Assembly: GCF_027492855.1 (NCBI RefSeq)
Contig: NZ_JAPUDY010000101.1
Location: forward strand, 1-38,638
Reading direction: 5' to 3'
Source of the DNA: Acidovorax sp.
Lineage (GTDB): Bacteria > Pseudomonadota > Gammaproteobacteria > Burkholderiales > Burkholderiaceae_C
Length of the DNA stretch: 38,638 nucleotides
Below are positions 1 through 7,640 of the stretch, one piece after another. Position 1 is the stretch's first letter; the number at the start of each line of letters is the position of its first letter. The notes beneath the pieces were generated by a model, which saw nothing but the letters and a program-made list of their open reading frames with translations, made no database searches and was not told where the DNA came from. Made by a program: the position numbers and the translations under genes.

Positions 1-16
1 CTGAGACAATCGGGGG

Positions 17-1477
17 ATGAGCGAACCGAAAGAACTATCCCCCTCGTTTGAACCCGCGGCGCAAGACGCAGCCGATCTGCCCGAAGGCTGGCTGCAGGTG
101 CAGTCCATGGACCTCGATGCCCAGGGCGTGGCCCGCAAGCCCGATGGCAAGGTCATCTTCATCGACGGCGCGCTGCCGTCCGAGCTGGTCACCGCCAACA
201 CCCACCGCAAAAAGAACAACTGGGAGCAGGCCAGCCTGGTGGCGATCCACCGCGAGTCGTCCCAGCGCGTGCGCCCCGGCTGCCAGCACTTTGGCTTGCA
301 CGGCGGTGCCTGCGGCGGCTGCAAGATGCAGCATTTGCACGTGGGCGCCCAGGTGGCCGTCAAGCAGCGTGTGCTGGAGGACAACCTCTGGCACCTGGGC
401 AAGGTCAAGGCCGAAACCGTGATGCGGCCCATCGAAGGGCCCGCCTGGGGTTACCGCTACCGGGCCCGCTTGGCCGTGCGCCACGTGATCAAGAAAGGCC
501 AGGTGCTGGTGGGCTTTCATGAGCGCAAAAGCCGCTACATCGCCGACATGCAGACCTGCAAAATTTTGCCCCCGCATGTGGACGCGATGCTGATGCCGCT
601 GCGCGCCCTGATCGCCGGCATGGACGCGCGCGATACCTGCCCGCAGATCGAGCTGGCCTGCGGCGACAGCGTGACGGCCATGGTGCTGCGCCACCTGGAG
701 CCGCTGTCGGCAGACGACCTGGCCCGGCTGCGCGCCTTTGCCAGCGAACATGGCGTGCAGTGGTGGCTTCAGCCCAAGGGCCCCGATACCGTGAAATTGC
801 TGGACGAAGGCGGCGAGGAGCTTTCGTATGCGCTGCCGGACTTCGGCATCACCATGCCCTTCAAGCCCACCGACTTCACCCAGGTGAACCCGCATATCAA
901 CCGTGTGCTGGTCAGCCGCGCGCTGCGCCTTTTGGATGTGCAGCCGCATGAGCGCGTGATCGACTGGTTCTGCGGCCTGGGCAACTTCACGCTGCCGCTG
1001 GCCACCCAGGCGCGCGAGGTACTGGGCATCGAGGGCAGCGAGGCCCTGGTGGCCCGTTCGCGCGAAAACTATGCATTGAATCAGGCCGTAGCGCACAACC
1101 ATAAAGCGCTAGCAGCTACTGATTTTGTAGCGCGCAACCTTTTCGAGATGACCCCCGCGATGCTGGTGGCCGATGGCGCCGCCGACAAATGGCTGGTGGA
1201 CCCGCCCCGCGAAGGCGCCTTCGCGCTGGCCAAGGCGTTGGCGGACATTGAGCAATCGCGCATCGGTGCCGAGGGCGCTGACCCACTGCCCGCAGGGGCC
1301 GAGGGCTGGACGCCCCCGAAGCGCATCGTGTACGTGAGCTGCAACCCCGCCACCCTGGCGCGCGATGCCGGGCTGCTGGTGCACCTGGCGGGCTACCGGT
1401 GCACGGCGGCGGGCATGGTCAACATGTTCCCGCACACGGCGCATGTGGAGAGCATGGCGGTGTTTGAACGGGCGTAA
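17..1477 (+). CDS. rlmD: 23S rRNA (uracil-C5)-methyltransferase RlmD
   Basis: The 486-residue protein is a RumA/TrmA-family SAM-dependent methyltransferase that makes m5U in 23S rRNA (U1939 in E. coli). An N-terminal TRAM-like RNA-binding segment (about residues 20-80) precedes the [4Fe-4S] cysteines in [11 protein letters not shown] and MQTCKIL. The SAM-binding fold follows ([14 protein letters not shown]), and the catalytic nucleophile lies in [11 protein letters not shown] near the C terminus. A GGGGG run sits just before the ATG. Oddity: around residues 356-372 ([18 protein letters not shown]) the DNA is half of the genome-wide palindromic repeat (aaagcgctagcagctac), apparently read through in frame between the SAM motif and the catalytic region. 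The family assignment is firm; RlmD rather than another RumA paralogue is inferred from length and the Fe-S cysteines. Confidence 0.93.
   Translation: MSEPKELSPSFEPAAQDAADLPEGWLQVQSMDLDAQGVARKPDGKVIFIDGALPSELVTANTHRKKNNWEQASLVAIHRESSQRVRPGCQHFGLHGGACGGCKMQHLHVGAQVAVKQRVLEDNLWHLGKVKAETVMRPIEGPAWGYRYRARLAVRHVIKKGQVLVGFHERKSRYIADMQTCKILPPHVDAMLMPLRALIAGMDARDTCPQIELACGDSVTAMVLRHLEPLSADDLARLRAFASEHGVQWWLQPKGPDTVKLLDEGGEELSYALPDFGITMPFKPTDFTQVNPHINRVLVSRALRLLDVQPHERVIDWFCGLGNFTLPLATQAREVLGIEGSEALVARSRENYALNQAVAHNHKALAATDFVARNLFEMTPAMLVADGAADKWLVDPPREGAFALAKALADIEQSRIGAEGADPLPAGAEGWTPPKRIVYVSCNPATLARDAGLLVHLAGYRCTAAGMVNMFPHTAHVESMAVFERA
1103..1131 (+). repeat. Half copy of palindromic repeat inside rlmD
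   Basis: The stretch contains agcgctagcagctac, the half-element shared with the intergenic copies near 3.4 and 6.0 kb. It is in frame with rlmD and encodes part of [10 protein letters not shown], so the element appears to be tolerated as a protein insertion. Confidence 0.55.
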
Positions 1478-1538
1478 GGGGAGCGCTGCGGCGGCCCATG
1501 CCGCCGCCCCACGGCGCCGCAGGCCTGCGCGACTTGTG

Positions 1539-1916
1539 TCAGCTGCGGTTGCGGCCGGTGGCTGCGTCGCGCGGTTCGGTTTCGATGTCGGCGCTGCTGC
1601 CCTTGCGCTCGGGCTTTTCAGCCTTGCCCAACACCGAGGGTGCGCCCTCGATCTTGTTCTCGCGCATATAGGCGTCCATGTCCTTCCAGCCTGCAAACAC
1701 CGAGGCCTTGGCGGCCTTGGGGTTGAGCGTGTAGCAATCCTCCAGCCCCCGCAGCGCATGGCGGCAGGCGCCGCCAATGGCCTTGGCCTCCGCGTCCCGC
1801 TGGGCGATGCGCGGATCAGGGCCCAGGCCGGGGATCTTGTCGCAGCCCGCAAGCAGCAGCAGGCCGACAAAAGCAACCGTCAGGCGAAGCGGGGTGGATG
1901 GGCTTTGGGGAAACAT
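1539..1916 (-). CDS. Small putative lipoprotein
   Basis: The 125-residue product has a type II signal peptide: a hydrophobic run LTVAFVGLLLL followed by the lipobox LLAGC, so the mature lipoprotein would start at Cys25. The remainder is hydrophilic, with two cysteines in CRHALRGLEDC that could form a disulfide, and a charged tail. I recognise no enzymatic domain. The gene runs convergently toward rlmD with a 61-bp gap. No Shine-Dalgarno is visible; a GATAAT hexamer (1925-1930, minus strand) lies only 8 bp ahead of the ATG, so a leaderless or very short-leader mRNA is possible. Exported lipoprotein is well supported; the function is unknown. Confidence 0.7.
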   Translation of the reverse strand: MFPQSPSTPLRLTVAFVGLLLLAGCDKIPGLGPDPRIAQRDAEAKAIGGACRHALRGLEDCYTLNPKAAKASVFAGWKDMDAYMRENKIEGAPSVLGKAEKPERKGSSADIETEPRDAATGRNRS

Positions 1917-1974
1917 GTACTTGCATTATCGGCACACGCGCCGCGCTATTGAGGCCTGATCTGGCGCCGCCCGC

Positions 1975-2001
1975 AAAAAAGGCTCCCGAAGGAGCCTTTT
2001 T
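1975..2001. terminator. Bidirectional intrinsic terminator after the Bax-inhibitor gene
   Basis: The stem GGCTCC/GGAGCC closes a 4-nt loop (TTCG on the minus strand), with an A-run on one side and a T-run on the other. It lies 30 bp beyond the stop of the minus-strand membrane-protein gene. Confidence 0.85.
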
Positions 2002-2031
2002 GATGGGAACAAGGAAGAAGCGGTGCGCAGA

Positions 2032-2727
2032 TCAGTCGCGCTCGCCACCCATGATGCCCAGCAGGGCCAGCAGGCTCTGGAACACGTTGAAGATGTCCAG
2101 GTACAGGGCCAGCGTGGCGCTGATGTAGTTGGTTTCGCCGCCGTCCAGAATCTGCTTCAGGTCATACAGCATGTAGGCGCTGAAGATGCCGATGGCAGCC
2201 ACCGAGATGGCCATCATGCCCGCGGACGAGCCCACGAACACGTTGATGACAGCGCCAACCATGAGCACCAGCGCGCCCACCATCAGCCATTTGCCCATGC
2301 CCGACAGGTCGCGCTTGATCACGCTGGCCAGGCTGGCCATCACGAAGAACACGCCCGCCGTGCCGGCAAACGCTGTCATGATGAGCTCGGAGCCGTTCTT
2401 GAAGCCCAGCACCATGCCGATCATGCGCGAGAGCATCAGGCCCATGAAGAACGTGAACGCCAGCAGCACGGGCACACCGGCGGCAGAACGCTTGGTCTTT
2501 TCGATGGCGAACATGAACCCGAACGCGCCGCCCAGGAAAACGATCAGCCCCAGGCCGCCGTTGAGCGAACGGGTGATGCCGGTGGACACGCCGATCCAGG
2601 CGCCCAGCACCGTGGGGATCATGCTCAGGGCCAGCAGCCAGTACGTATTGCGAAGCACCTTGTGGCGCTCTTCCTGCGAGATGCCATAGCCCGCAGAGTG
2701 GCCCAGGGTGGTGACTTGGTCATTCAT
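2032..2727 (-). CDS. Bax inhibitor-1/YccA family membrane protein
   Basis: A 231-residue, seven-helix integral inner-membrane protein of the BI-1 (TMBIM) family, related to YccA, which modulates FtsH, and to YetJ-type calcium leak channels. Hydrophobic segments follow one another from about residue 33 to the end, for example YWLLALSMIPTVLGAWIGV and MAISVAAIGIFSAYMLYDL. The C-terminal segment with LYDLKQI and LYLDIFNVFQSLLALLG is typical of bacterial members. The ATG at 2727 is preferred over an upstream in-frame codon because GGAGAG lies 7 nt before it and the protein then starts MNDQVTTL, as is usual. It is monocistronic, with an intrinsic terminator behind. The substrate or partner cannot be read from sequence. 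Confidence 0.9.
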   Translation of the reverse strand: MNDQVTTLGHSAGYGISQEERHKVLRNTYWLLALSMIPTVLGAWIGVSTGITRSLNGGLGLIVFLGGAFGFMFAIEKTKRSAAGVPVLLAFTFFMGLMLSRMIGMVLGFKNGSELIMTAFAGTAGVFFVMASLASVIKRDLSGMGKWLMVGALVLMVGAVINVFVGSSAGMMAISVAAIGIFSAYMLYDLKQILDGGETNYISATLALYLDIFNVFQSLLALLGIMGGERD

Positions 2728-2959
2728 CTTGTGTCTCTCCTTGTTGGCCTGCACAGCGCAGACCTGCAAATTTTAGATGGTGGCGGTTTTGCGGCCTGCA
2801 ATAACCGCGTCCGGTCACCTACTTTTGGTAAGGGTACTTTCACCCTGGCTGGGGGCAACGGCAAGAGCCAGGGCGCTATGCTCAATGGCTCTTGTGCCTG
2901 GGCCTTTTTATTGGACCCTGTGCGCACCCCTCTTGTTCCCTTTTTTTCCGGACACCGTT

Positions 2960-3367
2960 ATGAAGACCAAACACGAACTCGAACTGGCCGACGTCAAGGC
3001 CATCGCCGCTGCCGCCGAAGCCGAAGCCCAAAAGAACCATTGGGCCGTGACCATTGCCATCGTTGATGACGGCGGCCACCTGCTGTGGCTGCAGCGCCTG
3101 GACGGCGCGGCGGCGGTGTCGTCCCACATTGCCCCTTCCAAGGCCCGCACGGCCGCTTTGGGCCGCCGCGAGAGCAAGGTCTATGAGGACATCGTCAATG
3201 GCGGCCGCGTGGCCTTTCTGAGCGCTCCCACCATCGACGGCCTGCTCGAAGGCGGCGTGCCGATCCTGAAAGACGGCCAGTGCATCGGCGCCGTGGGCGT
3301 GAGCGGCGTGAAGTCGACCGAGGACGCTCAGATCGCCCGCGCAGGGATCGCCGCGCTGGGCCTGTGA
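2960..3367 (+). CDS. GlcG/HbpS family protein (DUF336)
   Basis: A 135-residue cytoplasmic protein of the GlcG/HbpS (PduO C-terminal) family, known in some members to bind haem or corrinoid-type ligands. The family pattern is visible: AVTIAIVDDGGHLLWLQRLDGA, then SSHIAPSKARTAA, then GGVPILKDGQCIGAVGVSG near the C terminus. The ATG at 2960 gives the family's usual length; a longer in-frame extension upstream is rejected because it has no family character. No signal peptide is seen. The gene stands alone with an intrinsic terminator behind, next to the iron cluster. A role in haem handling is only inference. Confidence 0.85.
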   Translation: MKTKHELELADVKAIAAAAEAEAQKNHWAVTIAIVDDGGHLLWLQRLDGAAAVSSHIAPSKARTAALGRRESKVYEDIVNGGRVAFLSAPTIDGLLEGGVPILKDGQCIGAVGVSGVKSTEDAQIARAGIAALGL

Positions 3368-3379
3368 GCGCAGATTCGA

Positions 3380-3437
3380 TGGCGCTATTGTTTTCATAGC
3401 TGCTAGCGCTTGATCCTCTTGCGCTAGAGGCCTAAAA
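3380..3437. repeat. Comamonadaceae-type palindromic repeat, copy at 3.4 kb
   Basis: Contains atagctgctagcgcttg and an imperfect inverted arm (TAGCGCTTG atcct CTTGCGCTA, 3404-3426). The same core is perfect at 5989-6011 and 12612-12634. It sits between a stop codon and a terminator. Confidence 0.65.
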
Positions 3438-3460
3438 GACGTTGAAACATTGGCGCCCAT

Positions 3461-3488
3461 AAAAAAACCGGCCTTTGAGCCGGTTTTT
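3461..3488. terminator. Intrinsic terminator after the GlcG-like gene
   Basis: The stem ACCGGC/GCCGGT with a 6-nt loop is flanked by an A-run and a T-run of seven. It can serve the plus-strand gene before it and, on the other strand, hemP. Confidence 0.85.
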
Positions 3489-3661
3489 TTATGGAAGCGC
3501 TGACAGTGGCAGCGGAGGAGAGAAGGCGGTGTGAGAAAAAAAGCCTGGCTACGCGGGCGAACCCGTTGGCTGGCAAAAACGACCCTTGCGGACTTATTGC
3601 AAGTCCGGGAGTCGCCCCACGATGAAACTGATGATGGATGGCCAGGTGGTGTGGCGTCGTC

Positions 3662-3883
3662 TTATTTGGTCAGGATGAGCTTGCCCAGCTTGGTGGCCTG
3701 AAGGCGGTACACCGAGCCGTTGTGGCTGATGGCCACGGTCTTTTGGCCCTGCAGCAGGGAGCGGCTGTCCACAGCGGCGGTCACGGCCTCAGCGCAGGTA
3801 GCGCCCTCGCTGGAGGAGAACGAAACCACATTGTCAGCGGTGGCGGAGCGCAAGAGCGAGGCGGCGGTCAGGGTGGCTTGCAT
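3662..3883 (-). CDS. hemP: Hemin uptake protein HemP
   Basis: A 73-residue HemP-family protein. The conserved C-terminal block SRSLLQGQKTVAISHNG followed by VYRLQATKLGKLILTK matches the family signature (S-LL-G, I-H-G, Y-L-T, KLILTK). HemP proteins are small cytoplasmic factors linked to haem or siderophore uptake operons; in some proteobacteria they act as activators of haem-receptor genes. The ATG at 3883 is chosen because AGGA lies about 8 nt upstream; the alternative ATG at 3901 has no ribosome-binding site. A strong promoter overlapped by a Fur-like site lies just upstream. The gene follows exbD in the same direction after 210 bp. Confidence 0.88.
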   Translation of the reverse strand: MQATLTAASLLRSATADNVVSFSSSEGATCAEAVTAAVDSRSLLQGQKTVAISHNGSVYRLQATKLGKLILTK

Positions 3884-3913
3884 GGAGTTTTCCTGTGTCA
3901 TTGCAGTGCGTTT

Positions 3914-3946
3914 TGCTAATGATAACGATTCGCAATTACAAGTCAA
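3914..3946 (-). promoter_or_regulatory. hemP promoter with overlapping Fur box
   Basis: On the minus strand a -35 TTGACT (3941-3946) and a -10 TATCAT (3919-3924) are separated by 16 bp. A Fur-like sequence, TTGCGAATCGTTATCATTAG, covers the spacer and -10. Iron-responsive repression is inferred from this overlap. Confidence 0.75.
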
Positions 3947-4093
3947 GCGAATTACGTGTTTCTTTTTGTACGGCCATTTCGTGAGTGGCCATGGGTTGGT
4001 CTGCAGGGGCGCTACAAAAAAAAGAATGCCCGGCATGCAAGGCTTGCCGGGCAAGTGGGGGGCGAAGAGTATTGGTGCTCTATCAGGCGACTG

Positions 4094-4504
4094 CTACTGC
4101 TGCGGGTCGGTCACAAAACCGATCTTGCGCACCCCGGCGCGCTGGGCGGCGGCCATGGCCTGGGCCACGCGCTCGTAGCGCACTTCCTTGTCGCCGCGGA
4201 TGTGCAGGTCGGGTTGGGGCTCCTTGGCGGCCTCGGCCTGCAGGCGGGGGAAGAGTTCTTCCTCGGTTACCTGCGACTCGTTCCAGTAGTACTTGCCATC
4301 GGCCGACACCGACAGGCGCACGGTTTCGGGCTTGATGGTTTCGGGCTGGTTGGTGGCGCGGGGCAGGTCCACGTTCACCGAGTGCTTCATCACCGGCACG
4401 GTGATGATGAAGATGATGAGCAACACCAGCATGACGTCCACCAGGGGCGTCATGTTGATTTCGTTCATCACGTCATCGGCATCGTCTTGGGTTCCGAAGG
4501 CCAT
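4094..4504 (-). CDS. exbD: Biopolymer transport protein ExbD
   Basis: A 136-residue ExbD: a short cytoplasmic N terminus, one transmembrane helix (about residues 20-42) and a periplasmic domain. The proton-pathway aspartate is present in NMTPLVDVMLVLLIIF (Asp23, equivalent to Asp25 of E. coli ExbD). With ExbB it forms the proton-driven motor that energises TonB. The C-terminal fold is visible in LHIRGDKEVRYERVAQAMAAAQRAG. The start lies 3 bp after the exbB stop, so the two are translationally coupled. TolR is a possible relative, but pairing with exbB and tonB supports ExbD. Confidence 0.94.
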   Translation of the reverse strand: MAFGTQDDADDVMNEINMTPLVDVMLVLLIIFIITVPVMKHSVNVDLPRATNQPETIKPETVRLSVSADGKYYWNESQVTEEELFPRLQAEAAKEPQPDLHIRGDKEVRYERVAQAMAAAQRAGVRKIGFVTDPQQ

Positions 4505-4507
4505 GGC

Positions 4508-5224
4508 TTAGCCGCCCTTCTTCATGGGCAGCACCTTGCCAGGCTCACCGGCGTTCACGCGGGCGCCGGTGACGAAGTAGGCGTGCAGGTCGTGGGCAAA
4601 GCTGTTGAGGCCACCCAGGATGGACTTGTTGCCGCGCACCAGGGCGTTGTAGCCCAGCACGGCGGGGATGGCCACGGCCAGGCCCAGGGCCGTCATGATC
4701 AGCGCCTCGCCAATGGGGCCGGCCACCTTGTCGATGGTGGATTGGCCCGAGGTGCCGATGGCCAGCAGCGCATGGTAGATGCCCCAGACGGTGCCGAACA
4801 GGCCGATAAAGGGGGCGGTGGAACCGACCGATGCCAGGATGGCCAGGCCCGACTGCAGGCGCGAGGTGAACTCGTCGATGCAGTTGCGCAGGCAGCGCGT
4901 GACCCAGTCGCTCACGTCCAGGCTGTCATGCAGGTGGGCCTTGGTGTTGCGGTGGTGGGCGGTGGCTTCGCGGCCTTCCAGGGCCAGGTGGCGGAAGGGG
5001 TTGGCCGGGTCGGCGCCCAGCTTGGTCAGACCTGCGGCAAAGTCCTCGCTGTGCCAGAAGTCTTGTGCGGCGCGGGCGTGTTTCTTGAACTTGATGATGT
5101 CCAGGGCCTTGATGAGGATGACGATCCACGAGGCCAGCGACATGGCCAGCAGCAGGATGGCGACGGCGCGGGTGACAAAGTCGCCCTGAATCCATACGTT
5201 GGCGATGCCGAATTGCGATTCCAT
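4508..5224 (-). CDS. exbB: Biopolymer transport protein ExbB
   Basis: A 238-residue MotA/TolQ/ExbB-family proton channel with three transmembrane segments: near the N terminus (FVTRAVAILLLAMSLASWIV), and in the second half a pair around GSTAPFIGLFGTVWGIYHALL and AGPIGEALIMTALGLAVAIPA. The glycine-rich signature GLFGTVWGI is diagnostic. The ATG at 5224 follows CAGGGAG about 8 nt upstream; a longer upstream extension lacks family similarity. It is the middle gene of tonB-exbB-exbD, the inner-membrane motor that powers outer-membrane siderophore receptors such as the one encoded at 8.4-10.7 kb. Confidence 0.94.
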   Translation of the reverse strand: MESQFGIANVWIQGDFVTRAVAILLLAMSLASWIVILIKALDIIKFKKHARAAQDFWHSEDFAAGLTKLGADPANPFRHLALEGREATAHHRNTKAHLHDSLDVSDWVTRCLRNCIDEFTSRLQSGLAILASVGSTAPFIGLFGTVWGIYHALLAIGTSGQSTIDKVAGPIGEALIMTALGLAVAIPAVLGYNALVRGNKSILGGLNSFAHDLHAYFVTGARVNAGEPGKVLPMKKGG

Positions 5225-5277
5225 GAAAAAAACTCCCTGAAGCGATGATCTAAAGCGTTGATTGACTGATGACTTGA

Positions 5278-5973
5278 CTATTCGAGAACGAAGTTGACAG
5301 GGACCAGGTTCCACATGGTCTCGGCCACGCCGTTGCGCTTGCCCGGCACGAAGCGCCAGCGCATGACGGCTTCCTGCGCCTGGCGGTCCAGCCGGTCGAA
5401 ACCGCTGGACTTGTTGATTTCCACTTTCTGCGGCAGGCCGTCGGTGCCGATGAGCACGCGCAGCACCACCTTGCCTTGCTCGCCCATGCGCTTGCTGATG
5501 GCGGGGTAGCTGGGCTTGGGGTTGTTCAGGTAAGCCGCGTCGCTGGATGGCAGCTCGATTTTTGGCGGCGCTGGAGGCGCGGGTGGTGCCGGGGGCGTGG
5601 GTGGGGCCGGGGGCGCCATCGGAGCCTCGATGGGCGGGGCCGGTGGCTGCGGCGTGGTGATGCCGGTGGGCGCATTGGGCGCGGGTGTTGGGTCCGCGAT
5701 AGCTACGGGCATGGGGGCTGGGCGCGGGGCCACCTTGGGCGCCGGGCGCGGCGGTGGTGGAGGTGCGGGCGGTGGCGGCGTGACCTTGGGCGGTGCGGGC
5801 GGCGCGATGAACTCGCTCAGCAGTTCGGCCGGGACGATGATTTCCGCGGCGCGGTGCAGCAGGCCCGTTTGCAGGGCCCAGATGCCTGCAACGTGCAGTG
5901 CAAGGACGGAACCCACGATCACGGTGTTGCGGCTAACACCCCCAGGAGTGGAGAAACGATCAGGGTGAGACAT
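5278..5973 (-). CDS. tonB: TonB energy-transducing protein
   Basis: A 231-residue TonB. An N-terminal anchor helix (about residues 17-35) contains SVLALHVAGIW; its serine and histidine recall the conserved pair of E. coli TonB. A long Pro/Ala-rich periplasmic spacer follows (about residues 55-140, many PAPP and PPAPP units). The C-terminal receptor-binding domain has NPKPSYPAISKRMGEQGKV, LIGTDGLPQKVEINKSSGFD and AVMRWRFVPGK. It transmits the ExbBD proton-motive signal to outer-membrane receptors. No Shine-Dalgarno is visible ahead of the ATG at 5973: a palindromic repeat begins 15 bp upstream, so translation initiation may be weak or structured. Confidence 0.93.
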   Translation of the reverse strand: MSHPDRFSTPGGVSRNTVIVGSVLALHVAGIWALQTGLLHRAAEIIVPAELLSEFIAPPAPPKVTPPPPAPPPPPRPAPKVAPRPAPMPVAIADPTPAPNAPTGITTPQPPAPPIEAPMAPPAPPTPPAPPAPPAPPKIELPSSDAAYLNNPKPSYPAISKRMGEQGKVVLRVLIGTDGLPQKVEINKSSGFDRLDRQAQEAVMRWRFVPGKRNGVAETMWNLVPVNFVLE

Positions 5974-5980
5974 AAAAATG

Positions 5981-6016
5981 ATAGCAGCTAGCGCTTGTCA
6001 ATCAAGCGCTAGAGCC
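5981..6016. repeat. Palindromic repeat copy just upstream of tonB
   Basis: The arms TAGCGCTTG (5989-5997) and CAAGCGCTA (6003-6011) are perfect inverted repeats around a 5-nt loop, flanked by the family's atagcagc segment. It would form a stem immediately before the tonB start codon on the mRNA. Confidence 0.8.
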
Positions 6017-6032
6017 ATAAAAGACTTGTTAT

Positions 6033-6107
6033 TTATTTGCGAAAGATCCACCAGGCCGAGCCTGCGACGAGGATCAGGCTGCCAGCGAGTGTTGAGAGGA
6101 GTTCCAT
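6033..6107 (-). CDS. Putative 24-residue membrane micro-protein
   Basis: The open frame reads MELLSTLAGSLILVAGSAWW followed by IFRK and a stop. That is one hydrophobic helix with an N-terminal acidic residue and a basic C-terminal end, the look of a single-pass micro-protein. GGAAAG lies about 8 nt before the ATG. Its first 34 bases overlap the 3' end of bfd in another frame, suggesting translational coupling, and tonB lies downstream. It is too short for standard gene callers. The coding call rests on the ribosome-binding site, the helix composition and the position only; no family is recognised. Confidence 0.45.
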   Translation of the reverse strand: MELLSTLAGSLILVAGSAWWIFRK

Positions 6108-6346
6108 GACTTGCTTTCCAAAATGGAGCTGGCAAGCTGGATGGTCTGCGGCGCCGCGTCATTGTGCAATGCTGCCACCGGATTCGAGGCACAGCATTGC
6201 GCCACCACATCACGGGCGCAGCTTTCGCAGCTTCCGCATTGGGTGGCCACGCCCAGCTCAAACTGGATCTCGTCGAAGCTCATGCCCGCACGTGCGTGGC
6301 GAGCAATCTCACGGTCAGAAATCCGGCGGCATACACAGACGATCAT
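6074..6346 (-). CDS. bfd: Bacterioferritin-associated ferredoxin-like protein
   Basis: A 90-residue BFD-like [2Fe-2S] protein. Its N terminus MIVCVCRRISDREI and the pair in GVATQCGSCESCARDV supply the four cluster cysteines in the C-x-C and C-x2-C arrangement of Bfd, which reduces bacterioferritin to release stored iron. An extra tail of about 35 residues is unusual for the family. The ATG at 6346 is preferred: an in-frame ATG at 6388 overlaps the -10 hexamer of the promoter, so it would lie upstream of the transcript start. It is the first gene of the bfd - micro-ORF - tonB - exbB - exbD series. Confidence 0.87.
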   Translation of the reverse strand: MIVCVCRRISDREIARHARAGMSFDEIQFELGVATQCGSCESCARDVVAQCCASNPVAALHNDAAPQTIQLASSILESKSWNSSQHSLAA

Positions 6347-6386
6347 GGCGGCAGGCAGTGTGGCTGGCTGTTGAAGGAATGATTGC

Positions 6387-6416
6387 ATTATAAATACGAA
6401 TCTCTCGCATTTGCAA
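6387..6416 (-). promoter_or_regulatory. bfd promoter with Fur-like operator
   Basis: Minus-strand -35 TTGCAA (6411-6416) and perfect -10 TATAAT (6387-6392) are spaced by 18 bp. The palindrome AAATGCGA-N5-TCGTATTT (6392-6412, one mismatch) fills the spacer and resembles a Fur box. This suggests iron repression of bfd and the genes behind it. Confidence 0.75.
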
Positions 6417-6457
6417 TAAATCAATTCTGCCAACAGGGGGAAGGCTGCCAAGACCCG

Positions 6458-7600
6458 TCACGGGCCCGGGGTGTTGTCTTCGCCCAGGAACAGCGCAGGC
6501 GGTGCATCGGCCAGCGTGGCGCAGCCGGTGAGCGCCATGGCGATCTCCAACTCGTCGCGCAGCAGGCGCAGCACGTGGGCCACCCCGGCGGCGCCTGCGT
6601 TGGCCAGGCCCCATACGGCGGGGCGCCCCACCAGCACGGCCGATGCGCCCAGTGCCATGGCCTTGAGCACGTCGGTGCCGCGCCGGATGCCGCCGTCTAC
6701 CAGCACGGGCAGGGCGCCCGCCACGGCATCGGCCACCCTGGGCAGGACGCTGGCGGTGCTGGGGCTGGTGTCCAGGGTGCGTCCACCATGGTTGGAAACG
6801 ATGAGGCCCGCCACACCCAGCGCAGCCGCCTGGCGCGCGTCGCCGGGGTGGAGCACGCCTTTGAGCAGCACCGGCAAGCGGGTGATGCCTTGCAGCCACT
6901 GCACGTCGTCCCAGGTGGGTGCGTGGTGGAGCAGGCCATCGAACAAAGCGCTCTGGCCGGGAGACAGATACACCGGTGGAGGTGGCGGCAGGTTCGCCAG
7001 GTTGACGGCAGAGATGCCCGCAGGCAGGCGAAACCCCGCACGGCGTTCGCGGTCGCGTGCGCCGCTGCTGGGCGCGTCCACCGTGAGCACCAGCGCCTCA
7101 TACCCGGCCGCTTCGGCGCGTTGCACCAGTTCACGGGTAAAGCCGCGGTCGTGTTGCAGGTAGAGCTGGAACCACAGGGGGCCGCGCCCCGGATCGTTGC
7201 GGATGGCCTGGGCCACGGCTTCCAGCGGTGTGCTGGCCTGGGTGCTGAGCACCAGGCCCGCGCCCAGGGCGGCGGCTGCATAGGCGGTGGCCAGTTCTCC
7301 GTCGGGATGGGCCATGCGCTGAAACGCCACGGGCGCCAGCAGGATGGGGTGGGCAAGCGTGCGGCCCAGCAGCGGTGTGCGGGTGTGGCCGCCCGCCAGG
7401 GAGCGCAGCACACGGGGGTGTAGAGGCAATTCGTCCCAGGCGCTGCGGTTGGCGCGCAGCGTGATCTCGTCGGCAGCGCCGCCACTGAAGTAGGCCCATG
7501 CGTTGTCGTCCAGGTGCTGGCGCGCCAATGCCTCGTGGTCTGCGAGGGTGACGACCTCGGGAGGGATCTGCTGCAGTGCGGGAATTGTGGTCATACCCAT
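6458..7600 (-). CDS. FMN-dependent alpha-hydroxy-acid oxidase family protein
   Basis: A 380-residue flavoenzyme of the lactate/glycolate/mandelate oxidase family, which oxidises 2-hydroxy acids to 2-oxo acids. Visible FMN-barrel motifs are YFSGGAADEITLRAN near the N terminus, PLWFQLYLQ, LTVDAP, the lysine in LPVLLKGVL (Lys247), and the catalytic SNHGGRTLD (His271, Arg274). VLVDGGIRRGTDVLKAMALGA and VLVGRP form the phosphate-binding end. There is no membrane-targeting loop as in LldD, so the acceptor may be oxygen or unknown. The start is either 7600 or the ATG two codons on (7594); neither has a clear ribosome-binding site, and a terminator-like repeat hairpin ends 2 bp upstream. The substrate is undetermined. 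Confidence 0.85.
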   Translation of the reverse strand: MGMTTIPALQQIPPEVVTLADHEALARQHLDDNAWAYFSGGAADEITLRANRSAWDELPLHPRVLRSLAGGHTRTPLLGRTLAHPILLAPVAFQRMAHPDGELATAYAAAALGAGLVLSTQASTPLEAVAQAIRNDPGRGPLWFQLYLQHDRGFTRELVQRAEAAGYEALVLTVDAPSSGARDRERRAGFRLPAGISAVNLANLPPPPPVYLSPGQSALFDGLLHHAPTWDDVQWLQGITRLPVLLKGVLHPGDARQAAALGVAGLIVSNHGGRTLDTSPSTASVLPRVADAVAGALPVLVDGGIRRGTDVLKAMALGASAVLVGRPAVWGLANAGAAGVAHVLRLLRDELEIAMALTGCATLADAPPALFLGEDNTPGP

Positions 7601-7601
7601 G

Positions 7602-7640
7602 AAAAAAGCATCCAGCGTTGATGGATCAAGCGCTGGATGC
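7602..7640 (-). terminator. Repeat-derived terminator between piuC and the oxidase gene
   Basis: The perfect 10-bp stem GCATCCAGCG/CGCTGGATGC closes a 13-nt loop and is followed on the minus strand by six T (7602-7607). It belongs to the palindromic repeat family (CAGCGCTTGATCCATCAACGCTG). It ends transcription after piuC, but its T-run nearly touches the next start codon. Confidence 0.75.

Noticed and set aside
3956-5248. Long plus-strand open frame (430 codons) over exbD/exbB
   Set aside because: Low-complexity Gly/His/Gln-rich shadow of the real minus-strand genes in high-G+C DNA; no motif and no ribosome-binding site.
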